Shown here in pieces: positions 1-5,056 of a DNA stretch of 5,337 bases. The DNA comes from Ruminococcaceae bacterium UBA2806. GTDB taxonomy: Bacteria; Bacillota; Clostridia; Oscillospirales; Acutalibacteraceae. Made by a program: the position numbers and the translations under genes. The stretch is taken from NCBI GenBank assembly GCA_002351795.1, contig DEHG01000044.1, positions 1,803 through 7,139 on the forward strand, written 5' to 3'. Under the pieces are notes generated by a model that saw nothing but the letters and a program-made list of their open reading frames with translations, was not told where the DNA came from and ran no database searches. Position 1 is the stretch's first letter. Every line of letters starts with the position of its first letter.

Positions 1-48
1 TTTTCATTGTATCGTTGGCAATATTATTTTTGACAGGAGAGTAAAAAA

Positions 49-1152
49 ATGAAGACAAAAAACGGAGGAAAACTGTATATCTATATTCTGACATTGGCTT
101 TCATTGCAGGATTTATTTTTCTGCTTATAACCGATATGAATAATAAAAAGCTTGAGGAAAACGGTGTACATACTCAGGCGACTGTTGTTCAGATAACGAG
201 CGTAACTTCAAGAAAGGGTGTACAGTCCAAACAGGGTATAGCGGAATATCATGATGAACAAGGATATGTACACAGATATGAAGGCTTTGTCGGAAACAAT
301 GAAGCTGATATCGGCACAAAAATAGAAATTATTTACAGCAAGGACGACCCGGATGTGGTTATCAAGGATAATCCGTTTTTGTATATTGCAGTTATTGTGA
401 GCGGAATTCTTGCAGGTCTGTCACTGTTGGGCAGTCTGCTGATAACCTTCGGCGCAAAGGACAGATTGTCGGTAAGCTGTATGCAGCAAAGCGTCAGTGA
501 GGAGGAGCTTGAAAGGATCGTGCGTGAATATTTGCCGCAGACAAAAAGCAAATACCTTTCAAAAAGAGCAGCCAACAGATCTGTTGATAAACTTGGAGAG
601 GACGCTGTACTGGATCAGCAGATCAGAGGCGGCGACCCGATCGGTGATATATATAAAACAGGACAAAAGGAGCTTAACGATTGCAGAGAGTTATATTTAT
701 GCGCTGTTATCCGCCCGACAGATCAGAATATCTACAGTGACAGGACAACTCTTTCAGATGATCCCCGTCAGGCGGCTTCCGCAAGAAGTACTGTTCCCGC
801 ATTTGTTGTATACGGTACGGACGGATATTTTGAAAATCATCCGTCAGAGCTTAAAACAACAGCCTCAAGGCTTGCCGGAGAAGTATGGGGAGGGCAGTTT
901 GCGCAGGAGGATATGCAGCTGATCGACTTTCTGCGTGATCCGTCATCAAGACCGTTCAATCTCAATTACTGCGGTGAGCTTTCGATGGGACGAAGGGTGT
1001 TTATTACAACGGTCATACTTGAAAAGAATCAGCTTTGCAATAAAAAGTTGAGCAACAAACTTCTGTATATTATTGCAGACCCTTCAATGACAAAATTTGC
1101 AAAAATACTTCCGGCATGGTATTATTCGATGTGGGAATTAAGTGCATTCTGA
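49..1152 (+). CDS. Membrane protein with DUF3592-like domain and unrecognised cytoplasmic C-terminal domain
   Basis: The 367-aa product has two predicted membrane helices, at about residues 9-28 and 110-134. The loop between them (about 38-108) has the DUF3592 pattern: a TQATVVQITSV strand, an AEYHDEQGYVHRYEG segment like the family's Y-x-D-x-G-x-Y core, and GTKIEIIYSKDDPD, like its GdkveVlYdPdnP signature. Residues 135-367 are soluble and probably cytoplasmic. They are rich in charged residues and hold GELSMGRRVFITTVIL near 309-324, but I recognise no family there. The ATG at 49 has AGGAG at 35-39, nine bases upstream. The gene ends just before an intrinsic terminator, so it is the last gene of its transcript; its promoter lies left of the window or is not obvious in the first 48 bases. 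DUF3592 proteins have no firmly established function. The call of a two-helix DUF3592-like protein is fairly safe, the role unknown. Confidence 0.85.
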   Translation: MKTKNGGKLYIYILTLAFIAGFIFLLITDMNNKKLEENGVHTQATVVQITSVTSRKGVQSKQGIAEYHDEQGYVHRYEGFVGNNEADIGTKIEIIYSKDDPDVVIKDNPFLYIAVIVSGILAGLSLLGSLLITFGAKDRLSVSCMQQSVSEEELERIVREYLPQTKSKYLSKRAANRSVDKLGEDAVLDQQIRGGDPIGDIYKTGQKELNDCRELYLCAVIRPTDQNIYSDRTTLSDDPRQAASARSTVPAFVVYGTDGYFENHPSELKTTASRLAGEVWGGQFAQEDMQLIDFLRDPSSRPFNLNYCGELSMGRRVFITTVILEKNQLCNKKLSNKLLYIIADPSMTKFAKILPAWYYSMWELSAF

Positions 1153-1157
1153 TTATA

Positions 1158-1190
1158 TGGCTCGTCCGATCATCGGACGGGCTATTTTTT
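1158..1190 (+). terminator. Intrinsic terminator of the DUF3592-like gene
   Basis: GCTCGTCCGAT (1160-1170) faces ATCGGACGGGC (1172-1182). This gives a GC-rich stem with one G-T wobble, opened at the tip to make a small loop, followed by T6 at 1185-1190. It starts five bases after the stop codon at 1150-1152. It separates the first gene from the transposase remnant behind it. Confidence 0.85.
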
Positions 1191-1271
1191 GAAGGGACGT
1201 TTTCCGGGGATTCAAGATATATGGAAGCATATAATGAGCTCATTGAACAAAAAACGGAGGGAGAGATCACT

Positions 1272-1490
1272 ATGACGAATATTTATACAAGAATGCTTGA
1301 TAATGAAATCAAACAGGCCGTGGAAAGAGGCATGAAACAAGGCATAGAACAAGGCATGGAAAAAGGCGTAGAAAAGGGAAAGTCGGAGATGGTAAAAGCA
1401 CTTATCTCATTGGGCAGGTCGATTAAAGAGATTGCGGATTTTTACAAAACAGACGAATCGGAAATAGAAAAAATGCTTTCAATGGCATAA
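1272..1490 (+). CDS. C-terminal remnant of an Rpn-family (PD-(D/E)XK nuclease) transposase
   Basis: The 72-aa product keeps only the tail typical of Rpn / PD-(D/E)XK-family transposases. It starts with MTNIYTRMLDNEI, like the family's MC-x-x-M-E-x-x-R-N-E segment. A charged helix of four-residue G-M/I/V-[KE]-[QK] repeats follows (about 20-37). It ends in ISLGRSIKEIADFYKTDESE (45-64), resembling the LGxSxExIAxxTGxSxxEIxxL ending of these proteins. The nuclease core, with its D...ExK residues, is absent. The same frame stays open and family-like upstream to about 1197 (ATG at 1221; EGEITM just before and at 1272), so this is a decayed 3' end rather than a designed small gene. The ATG at 1272 has GGAGGGAGAG at 1256-1265 and could still be translated. 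The frame is open back to an ATG at 1116, but that part overlaps the previous gene and the terminator. No function is expected. Confidence 0.6.
   Translation: MTNIYTRMLDNEIKQAVERGMKQGIEQGMEKGVEKGKSEMVKALISLGRSIKEIADFYKTDESEIEKMLSMA
1317..1376 (+). repeat. 12-bp imperfect tandem repeat coding for G-x-x-x helix repeats
   Basis: Five 12-base units begin at 1317, 1329, 1341, 1353 and 1365. The clearest are GGCATGAAACAA, GGCATAGAACAA and GGCATGGAAAAA; the first and last are degenerate. Each encodes four residues of the form G-[MIV]-[EK]-[QKR], with no frame change. Such tracts are usual in the tails of Rpn-family transposases and change copy number easily by slippage. Confidence 0.75.
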
Positions 1491-1524
1491 ATATTACAAA
1501 AGAATTATCAATGATATTTTATAC

Positions 1525-1553
1525 TTGATTATTGTCTGGAATTGATGTAAAAT
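1525..1553 (+). promoter_or_regulatory. Sigma-A-type promoter for prfC
   Basis: TTGATT (1525-1530) and TAAAAT (1548-1553) are separated by exactly 17 bases, each with few departures from TTGACA/TATAAT. Transcription would start near 1560, giving a leader of about 68 bases before the TTG at 1628. No other promoter of this quality is visible between the transposase remnant and prfC. prfC is therefore probably transcribed alone. Confidence 0.65.
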
Positions 1554-1614
1554 AAGTTCTTGTAGTGTGTATGAATAAGGACAGCATAAAAACGCTGATC
1601 TGAGATATTGGTTT

Positions 1615-1620
1615 GGAGGA
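1615..1620 (+). promoter_or_regulatory. Ribosome binding site that sets the prfC start
   Basis: GGAGGA lies seven bases before the TTG at 1628. A longer frame could begin at a TTG at 1613, but that codon abuts and reads through this site, leaving no binding site of its own. The site therefore argues for the start at 1628. Confidence 0.8.
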
Positions 1621-1627
1621 AAAAGGT

Positions 1628-3214
1628 TTGTCAACAAATAAAGAGCTTATTGAAAAACGCAGGACTTTTGCTATTATCTCTCACCCTGATGCAGGTAAAA
1701 CTACCCTTACCGAAAAGCTGCTTCTGTATACCGGAACGATACAGCTTGCAGGTTCTGTAAAGGGAAAAAAGACAGATAAACATGCAGTATCAGACTGGAT
1801 GGAGATAGAAAAGCAAAGAGGTATTTCCGTTACATCATCAGTTATGCAGTTCAATTATGACGGTTACTGTATAAATATCATTGATACCCCAGGTCACCAG
1901 GACTTTTCAGAGGATACCTACAGAACGCTTATGGCTGCGGATTCTGCGGTAATGGTCATTGATGCATCCAAGGGTGTTGAGGCTCAGACAAGAAAGCTTT
2001 TCAAGGTCTGTGTAATGCGTAATATTCCCATATTCACCTTTATCAACAAAATGGACAGGGAAGCCCTGAGCCCGTATGAACTTCTTGAGGATATTGAAAA
2101 CGTGCTCGGTATCCATACCTGTCCGATGAACTGGCCGATCGGCTGCGGCAGGGATTTTAAAGGCGTTTATGACTTCCAAAAAAAGGAAATTCTTGCCTTC
2201 ACCGCAAATAACGGTCAGCGTGAGGTTGAAATGGACGAGCTTACTGTTGATTCGCCGGAGCTTGACGACAGACTCGGTGAAACGCTTGCACAGACTCTCA
2301 GGGATGATATTGAGCTTCTTGAGGGTGCTGGAGATGAATTTGACCTTGAACAGGTGCGAACAGGAAAGCTTACGCCTGTATTTTTCGGATCAGCATTGAC
2401 TAATTTCGGGGTGGAGCCGTTCCTTGCGGAGTTTCTGAAAATGACCACTCCGCCGCTGCCGAGAAAGACTGTGGAGGGTACGGTTGATCCCTTTGATGAC
2501 GCTTTTTCAGCATTTGTTTTCAAGATACAGGCAAATATGAATAAGGCACATCGTGACAGGATCGCATTTATGCGTATATGCTCAGGAAAATATGACAGGA
2601 CAATGGAAGTCTATCATGTACAGGGCAATAAAAAGATGCGTCTGTCCCAGCCGCAGCAGCTTATGGCTCAGGACAGAGAGGTAATAAGCGAGGCATATGC
2701 CGGCGATATAATAGGCGTTTTTGATCCGGGTATTTTTTCGATAGGCGATACAGTTTGTTCTCCGTCTAAAAAGGTGCAGTTTGAGGGTATTCCGACCTTT
2801 GCACCCGAGCATTTTGCAAGGGTAAGACTGAAGGATACGATGAAAAGAAAGCAGTTTGTTAAAGGTATAACTCAGATAGCACAGGAGGGCGCTATACAGA
2901 TATTCCAGACTCTCGGAGGAGGTATGGAAGAGGTTATTGTGGGTGTTGTAGGTGTGCTGCAGTTTGAGGTACTTGAATACCGTCTTAATAATGAATATAA
3001 TGTTGATATCGTTCTTGAGCATATGTCGTATGAACTTATAAGATGGATAGATAATGAGGATATCGATCCCAAGACGCTGAACCTTACCACGGATACAAAG
3101 AGAATTCAGGATCTTAAAGGAAAGCATCTTCTGTTATTTACAAGCGAATGGAATATTACATGGGCGCTGGAGCATAATAAGGGACTTGTCCTGACTGATT
3201 TCAGCAAAAACTGA
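1628..3214 (+). CDS. prfC: Peptide chain release factor 3 (RF3), translational GTPase
   Basis: RF3 is a cytoplasmic ribosome-dependent GTPase that recycles RF1 and RF2 from the ribosome after peptide release. The 528-aa product matches E. coli RF3 (529 aa) almost end to end. The G domain has P-loop SHPDAGKT (18-25), G2 region RGISVTSS (64-71), G3 DTPGH (86-90), G4 NKMD (140-143) and a G5-like GSALTNFGV (254-262). The RF3-specific HAVSDWMEIEKQRGIS and DFSEDTYRTL stretches are present, separating it from EF-G and TetM-type proteins. Domain II follows (about 290-385, FSAFVFKIQANMNKAHRDRI). The C-terminal domain has GVLQFEVLEYRLNNEYNVD (about 443-461). Translation starts at TTG 1628, a rare start that may hold expression down; the start at 1613 is less likely. 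All GTPase motifs are intact. It has its own promoter and ends at a terminator shared with a convergent operon, so no operon partner is evident. Confidence 0.97.
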   Translation: MSTNKELIEKRRTFAIISHPDAGKTTLTEKLLLYTGTIQLAGSVKGKKTDKHAVSDWMEIEKQRGISVTSSVMQFNYDGYCINIIDTPGHQDFSEDTYRTLMAADSAVMVIDASKGVEAQTRKLFKVCVMRNIPIFTFINKMDREALSPYELLEDIENVLGIHTCPMNWPIGCGRDFKGVYDFQKKEILAFTANNGQREVEMDELTVDSPELDDRLGETLAQTLRDDIELLEGAGDEFDLEQVRTGKLTPVFFGSALTNFGVEPFLAEFLKMTTPPLPRKTVEGTVDPFDDAFSAFVFKIQANMNKAHRDRIAFMRICSGKYDRTMEVYHVQGNKKMRLSQPQQLMAQDREVISEAYAGDIIGVFDPGIFSIGDTVCSPSKKVQFEGIPTFAPEHFARVRLKDTMKRKQFVKGITQIAQEGAIQIFQTLGGGMEEVIVGVVGVLQFEVLEYRLNNEYNVDIVLEHMSYELIRWIDNEDIDPKTLNLTTDTKRIQDLKGKHLLLFTSEWNITWALEHNKGLVLTDFSKN

Positions 3215-3217
3215 TAT

Positions 3218-3260
3218 AAAAAACCGGATCTTCTTCAGTGGAAGAGGATCCGGATTCTTT
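3218..3260. terminator. Bidirectional intrinsic terminator between prfC and the convergent membrane-protein operon
   Basis: CCGGATCTTCTTC (3224-3236) pairs with GAAGAGGATCCGG (3241-3253) around an AGTG loop: 13 pairs, one of them G-T on the plus strand. On the plus strand ATTCTTTT follows (3254-3261). On the minus strand the stem is followed directly by T6 (A6 at 3218-3223). It begins four bases after the prfC stop and lies 17 bases beyond the end of the minus-strand gene, so it can serve both. Confidence 0.85.
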
Positions 3261-3276
3261 TGCATTATTGCATTAT

Positions 3277-3579
3277 TTATTTAATTGTAGAAGCAGTATT
3301 CTGCTCTGAATTCTGAGCAGAATCATTGTTGTGTATGCTTCTTTCCCTTATGTAAAGAAGCAGTGAAATACTGAGAACAAATGCAGAAACAAGTCTGAGT
3401 ATCCATACATACATTCCATCCATCAGATTAAGACCGTGTACAAACTGGTCAAGGAACCACCATACACTTAAAAAAACGAAATAGCATGATAACAGATAAA
3501 CAACCTTATTCTCTTTTCTGAAACGTAAAAACAGCATTACAGCTATAATAAGCCATAGAACAGAATAAACGTAACCCAT
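3277..3579 (-). CDS. Small three-helix membrane protein, second gene of a two-gene operon
   Basis: The 100-aa product is not recognised. Three hydrophobic segments fit membrane helices at about 3-20, 26-44 and 57-77, with RFRKENK as a positive loop after the first. The tail (79-100) is polar and rich in N, S, Q and T. In helix 2 it carries F-V-F-x-x-V-W-x-x-x-D (F34 to D44), which lines up with F-L-F-x-x-I-W-x-x-x-D in the protein encoded just upstream, suggesting an old tandem duplication. The ATG has GGGG (3587-3590) seven bases upstream. The gap to the upstream gene is 43 bases without a convincing promoter, so the two are probably co-transcribed. It ends at the terminator shared with prfC. 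There are no enzyme-like residues; a heteromeric membrane pair or small regulatory membrane proteins are possible but unproven. Confidence 0.75.
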   Translation of the reverse strand: MGYVYSVLWLIIAVMLFLRFRKENKVVYLLSCYFVFLSVWWFLDQFVHGLNLMDGMYVWILRLVSAFVLSISLLLYIRERSIHNNDSAQNSEQNTASTIK

Positions 3580-3622
3580 GATGTTTCCCCTTTTCTTATT
3601 AGTCGGTATTATATAATGAATG

Positions 3623-3934
3623 TCAATCTTTTTCTTCCTGTACTCTGCGTGAAGAGAGTGTTTTTCCGGAACTCTTTTTTGTTTTTTTCGATGAGAACAA
3701 TATGCTGAGAATAAGGTAAAGGATAACAGCGATGATCCCTACATAATGAATAATGAGCATAAATACGTTTCCGGGGAACAGCTGTTCAAAGGCATAATCT
3801 GCAAGTATCCATATGCCTTCAAAAAGAAAGAACAGCGCAACCGGTCGGTAATAACGGAAACTTCTCATCTTAGGGCTGTACATAATAGTGGTGGCAGCAA
3901 GACAAGCAGCGGCAGCAATTATAGCAAGCAGCAT
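3623..3934 (-). CDS. Small three-helix membrane protein, first gene of a two-gene operon
   Basis: The 103-aa product is not recognised. Likely membrane helices lie at about 2-18, 31-47 and 56-80, followed by a basic, serine-rich tail (SSKKTKKSSGKTLSSRR, 81-97) that probably faces the cytoplasm. Helix 2 contains F36-L-F38 and I41-W42 followed by D46, the pattern shared with the downstream protein. Size, helix number and order also match, though most other residues differ. The ATG at 3934 is preceded by AAGGAGG (complement of 3947-3953) at a rather long 12-base spacing; no in-frame start lies closer. A near-consensus promoter at 3991-4019 drives it, giving a leader of about 50 bases. The first helix could be read as a signal sequence, but no signal peptidase site stands out. 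Confidence 0.75.
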   Translation of the reverse strand: MLLAIIAAAACLAATTIMYSPKMRSFRYYRPVALFFLFEGIWILADYAFEQLFPGNVFMLIIHYVGIIAVILYLILSILFSSKKTKKSSGKTLSSRRVQEEKD

Positions 3935-3990
3935 AGAAAAGACTTTCCTCCTTCCGAAATGTCACACTAATACATTATCCATATTTTCTA

Positions 3991-4019
3991 ATTATACACA
4001 ATCAATAGTAAAAAATCAA
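3991..4019 (-). promoter_or_regulatory. Sigma-A-type promoter of the small membrane-protein operon
   Basis: On the minus strand TTGATT (4019-4014) and a perfect TATAAT (3996-3991) are separated by 17 bases. Transcription would begin near 3985, about 50 bases before the ATG at 3934. The quality suggests vegetative expression of this operon. Confidence 0.75.
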
Positions 4020-4128
4020 TATAGAATAAAAAATTGCTATGTATTGTTACAGCATTGTATTAATTTGATTAACGATTTGTAATTAATAGTGCTTTATTAC
4101 TTATGGTATATTTTTGAAGTATACAAAA

Positions 4129-4158
4129 GCTCCCGTCCTGAGTTCACAGGGCGGGAGC
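4129..4158 (-). terminator. Intrinsic terminator of the spore coat operon
   Basis: On the minus strand GCTCCCGCCCTG (4158-4147) faces CAGGACGGGAGC (4140-4129) around a six-base loop. There are eleven pairs with one C-A mismatch, then TTTTG. The T run is short (four), but the stem is GC-rich and sits seven bases after the coat gene's stop codon. It isolates the coat operon from the membrane-protein operon promoter about 110 bases further on. Confidence 0.7.
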
Positions 4159-4164
4159 AGCCGG

Positions 4165-4419
4165 TCAGCAGCATGCGCCGGAAAATTTCATTTTTACGGA
4201 ATTGATCTTGCTGCTGTCTGCCTGTTCGGCACTGTACCAGCCTCTTTCTTCCATTTTGGTGTAGATCTGATCCTGAAGTGAAAGTGCTGTGTGGAGTGAA
4301 TCTTCAAAGGTATTTCTTACCTGTGCGGTTGAAGATTCGATTGCGCCGTGCATGAACAGATCGCAAACTCCCTTTTCAAGAAGGAGCATATTTTCCATAA
4401 GATCTCTGTCGTTTGTCAT
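4165..4419 (-). CDS. CotF-family spore coat protein
   Basis: The 84-aa product fits the Coat_F family of small helical spore coat proteins. It shows DLMENMLLLEKGVCDLFMHG (6-25), then AIESSTAQVRNTFEDSLHTA (26-45), and the family's closing QIYTKMEERGWYSAEQA (51-67) with G60-W61-Y62. A KINSVKMKF segment follows and the protein ends in GACC, with two terminal cysteines that could cross-link in a coat. The frame is open further upstream to an ATG at 4539, but that extension overlaps the preceding gene. The ATG at 4419 has GGAGG (complement of 4426-4430) six bases away, and family similarity begins there. The ribosome site sits next to the stop of the 57-aa gene, so the two are probably translationally coupled. 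It would act in the outer layers of the forespore late in sporulation. The family call is good; being the exact counterpart of B. subtilis CotF is not claimed. Confidence 0.82.
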   Translation of the reverse strand: MTNDRDLMENMLLLEKGVCDLFMHGAIESSTAQVRNTFEDSLHTALSLQDQIYTKMEERGWYSAEQADSSKINSVKMKFSGACC

Positions 4420-4430
4420 AATGATCCTCC

Positions 4431-4604
4431 TCAAAGCAGATGATAGAAATTGTTGAAGATAGAACAATGCGTCTGTTCTATTTCCTGAGCAAATGCTCTC
4501 AGTTCGCTGTCCTGAATGCTTTCGGCACTCTGGCTGCACTGTGTCCGGAAGTACTGCTCATGTCCGAGTGCGTCCTCGACATACATCAGTTCCTTACCTG
4601 TCAT
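4431..4604 (-). CDS. 57-aa spore-coat-associated small protein, first gene of the coat operon
   Basis: The short frame encodes a 57-aa soluble, probably all-helical protein starting MTGKELMYVEDALGHEQYF, with SIQDSELRAFAQEIEQTH in the middle (29-46) and NNFYHLL at the end. From memory of clostridial genomes, small proteins with an E-L-x-Y-[LV]-E-D-A-L-G-H-E-x-[FY]-F opening and an S-[LI]-Q-D-x-E-L centre are commonly encoded beside CotF-type coat genes. That fits the context: its TGA overlaps the ribosome binding site of the CotF-family gene 11 bases downstream. The ATG at 4604 has GGAG eight bases upstream (within 4613-4616 on the complement). Many gene finders would miss it because of its length and because the coat gene's frame can be extended over it. 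The exact role is unknown; a coat or coat-assembly partner is the inference. Confidence 0.75.
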   Translation of the reverse strand: MTGKELMYVEDALGHEQYFRTQCSQSAESIQDSELRAFAQEIEQTHCSIFNNFYHLL

Positions 4605-4637
4605 AGTATCATCTCCGTTAAATTTTTTAAGCTGTAT

Positions 4638-4720
4638 CTGAGGAAAACGGTTTTAAACTAAACTGACTTTTCCTCAGTCTTGTTACAGTCCGTTCTGACT
4701 GTAATTTTAGTTTACCCGTT
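4638..4720 (-). ncRNA. Candidate structured leader RNA of the spore coat operon
   Basis: Read on the minus strand, the 5' leader holds two perfect inverted repeats. TTACAGTC/GACTGTAA is at 4704-4697 and 4690-4683, with a six-base loop. CTGAGGAAAA/TTTTCCTCAG is at 4677-4668 and 4647-4638, with a 20-base loop. That loop contains TTTAGTTTA (4662-4654), complementary over nine bases to TAAACTAAA (4714-4706) in front of the first hairpin. Next to it AACGG (4720-4716) can pair with CCGTT (4650-4646). The long-range pairing could form a pseudoknot or an alternative to the second hairpin. It matches no riboswitch class I can name, and the AT-rich setting makes some matches likely by chance. Confidence 0.4.
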
Positions 4721-4742
4721 AAATGAACTTTTATGCATTTCA

Positions 4743-4770
4743 GATTTATGCTTGGGGAAAATAAATATAT
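4743..4770 (-). promoter_or_regulatory. Candidate sporulation-sigma (SigE/SigK-like) promoter of the coat operon
   Basis: On the minus strand CATAAATC (4750-4743) resembles the mother-cell sigma -10 (SigE CATACANT). An ATA at 4770-4768 lies 17 bases upstream, within the SigE spacing known from Bacillus. Transcription would start near 4736, just ahead of the structured leader. The motifs are short and the region AT-rich, so this is tentative; a TTGACA at 4826-4821 on the same strand lacks a good -10. Confidence 0.35.
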
Positions 4771-4837
4771 GGAATATAATGGTCTGAAAATTGGTTAAAA
4801 ATTACAGCATTATATAATACTGTCAACTTTGTTGTTG

Positions 4838-4886
4838 TATAATTGTACGATATATACAATTATTTTAAATTGTACTATTTACAAAT
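4838..4886. promoter_or_regulatory. Operator-like dyads (TTGTA/TACAA) over the gltA promoter
   Basis: ATAATTGTA (4839-4847) and TACAATTAT (4855-4863) form a perfect nine-base dyad with a seven-base spacer. A second, weaker dyad with five-base arms follows: TTGTA (4870-4874) and TACAA (4880-4884). The right arm of the second dyad overlaps the -35 element TTTACA (4878-4883), the geometry of a repressor site. I cannot assign a regulator; it does not match the spacing of CcpC sites (ATAA-N7-TTAT) or the Rex or CodY consensus. Confidence 0.4.
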
Positions 4887-4906
4887 GTTTTTATTTATGT
4901 TACAAT
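4878..4906 (+). promoter_or_regulatory. Extended -10 sigma-A promoter of gltA
   Basis: TTTACA (4878-4883) and TACAAT (4901-4906) are 17 bases apart, each one base from consensus, with an extended -10 TG at 4898-4899. Transcription would begin near 4913 and leave a leader of about 144 bases. This is the best plus-strand promoter in the intergenic region. Confidence 0.65.
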
Positions 4907-5056
4907 ATGTATGTTAATAGTATGAAGTATTATCTATATAATTTATTAATGTCTGCATATATTCAGGTACTATAAATTATTATGCATGATCTGAATAATT
5001 ATAATGTTCAGCAAAATTTTTGATTTCAATAATACAAGAGGACGGAGATGGTGAGA

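Larger units (their letters stand above)
4605..5056. other. 452-bp divergent intergenic region between the coat operon and gltA
   Basis: No coding frame is convincing here. Going right, it holds the coat-operon ribosome site and structured leader (to 4720), a sporulation-type promoter candidate (4743-4770), a 20-base near-palindrome (4804-4823), a group of TTGTA/TACAA half-sites (4835-4905) and the main gltA promoter (4878-4906). Two further plus-strand TATAAT boxes have weak partners: TTGGGG-17-TATAAT (4752-4780) and TTGGTT-16-TATAAT (4791-4818). The gltA leader (about 4913-5056) has only short AT-rich inverted repeats, such as TATTCAG/CTGAATA at 4960-4966 and 4991-4997. I see no T-box, known riboswitch or attenuator there. 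Confidence 0.6.

Noticed and set aside
497..922. 141-aa plus-strand frame inside the first gene
   Set aside because: It is a shifted-frame shadow of the DUF3592-like gene, with no ribosome site and no recognisable motifs.
1070..1270. 66-aa minus-strand frame crossing the first terminator
   Set aside because: It runs through the terminator hairpin and opposite two better-supported frames, with no domain similarity.
1116..1271. Upstream extension of the transposase remnant to ATG 1116
   Set aside because: Residues before about 1197 come from the end of the previous gene in another frame and from the terminator hairpin; they are not family-like.
2215..2523. 102-aa minus-strand frame rich in serine
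   Set aside because: Antisense of prfC; the serine-rich run is the reverse of acidic and glycine codons in the real gene.
2582..3127. 181-aa open frame on the minus strand
   Set aside because: It lies wholly opposite prfC, has no ribosome binding site of note and a composition (many Y, I, L, S) expected from the antisense of an AT-rich gene.
3608..3613. TATAAT on the minus strand between the two small membrane genes
   Set aside because: No -35-like hexamer lies 16-18 bases upstream, and a TTGACA nearby is only seven bases away, so a separate promoter for the second gene is not supported.
3746..4082. Two plus-strand frames (3746-3970 and 3888-4082)
   Set aside because: They are opposite the small membrane-protein gene and its promoter, and show no ribosome site or meaningful composition.
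4420..4539. Upstream extension of the CotF-family protein by 40 residues
   Set aside because: It overlaps the 57-aa gene in another frame, while the ATG at 4419 has a strong ribosome site and family similarity begins there.
4440..4661. 73-aa plus-strand frame
   Set aside because: It is antisense to the 57-aa coat-operon gene and its leader.
4913..5056. Riboswitch or attenuator in the gltA leader
   Set aside because: Only short AT-only inverted repeats are present, with no terminator hairpin and no motif of a known class.
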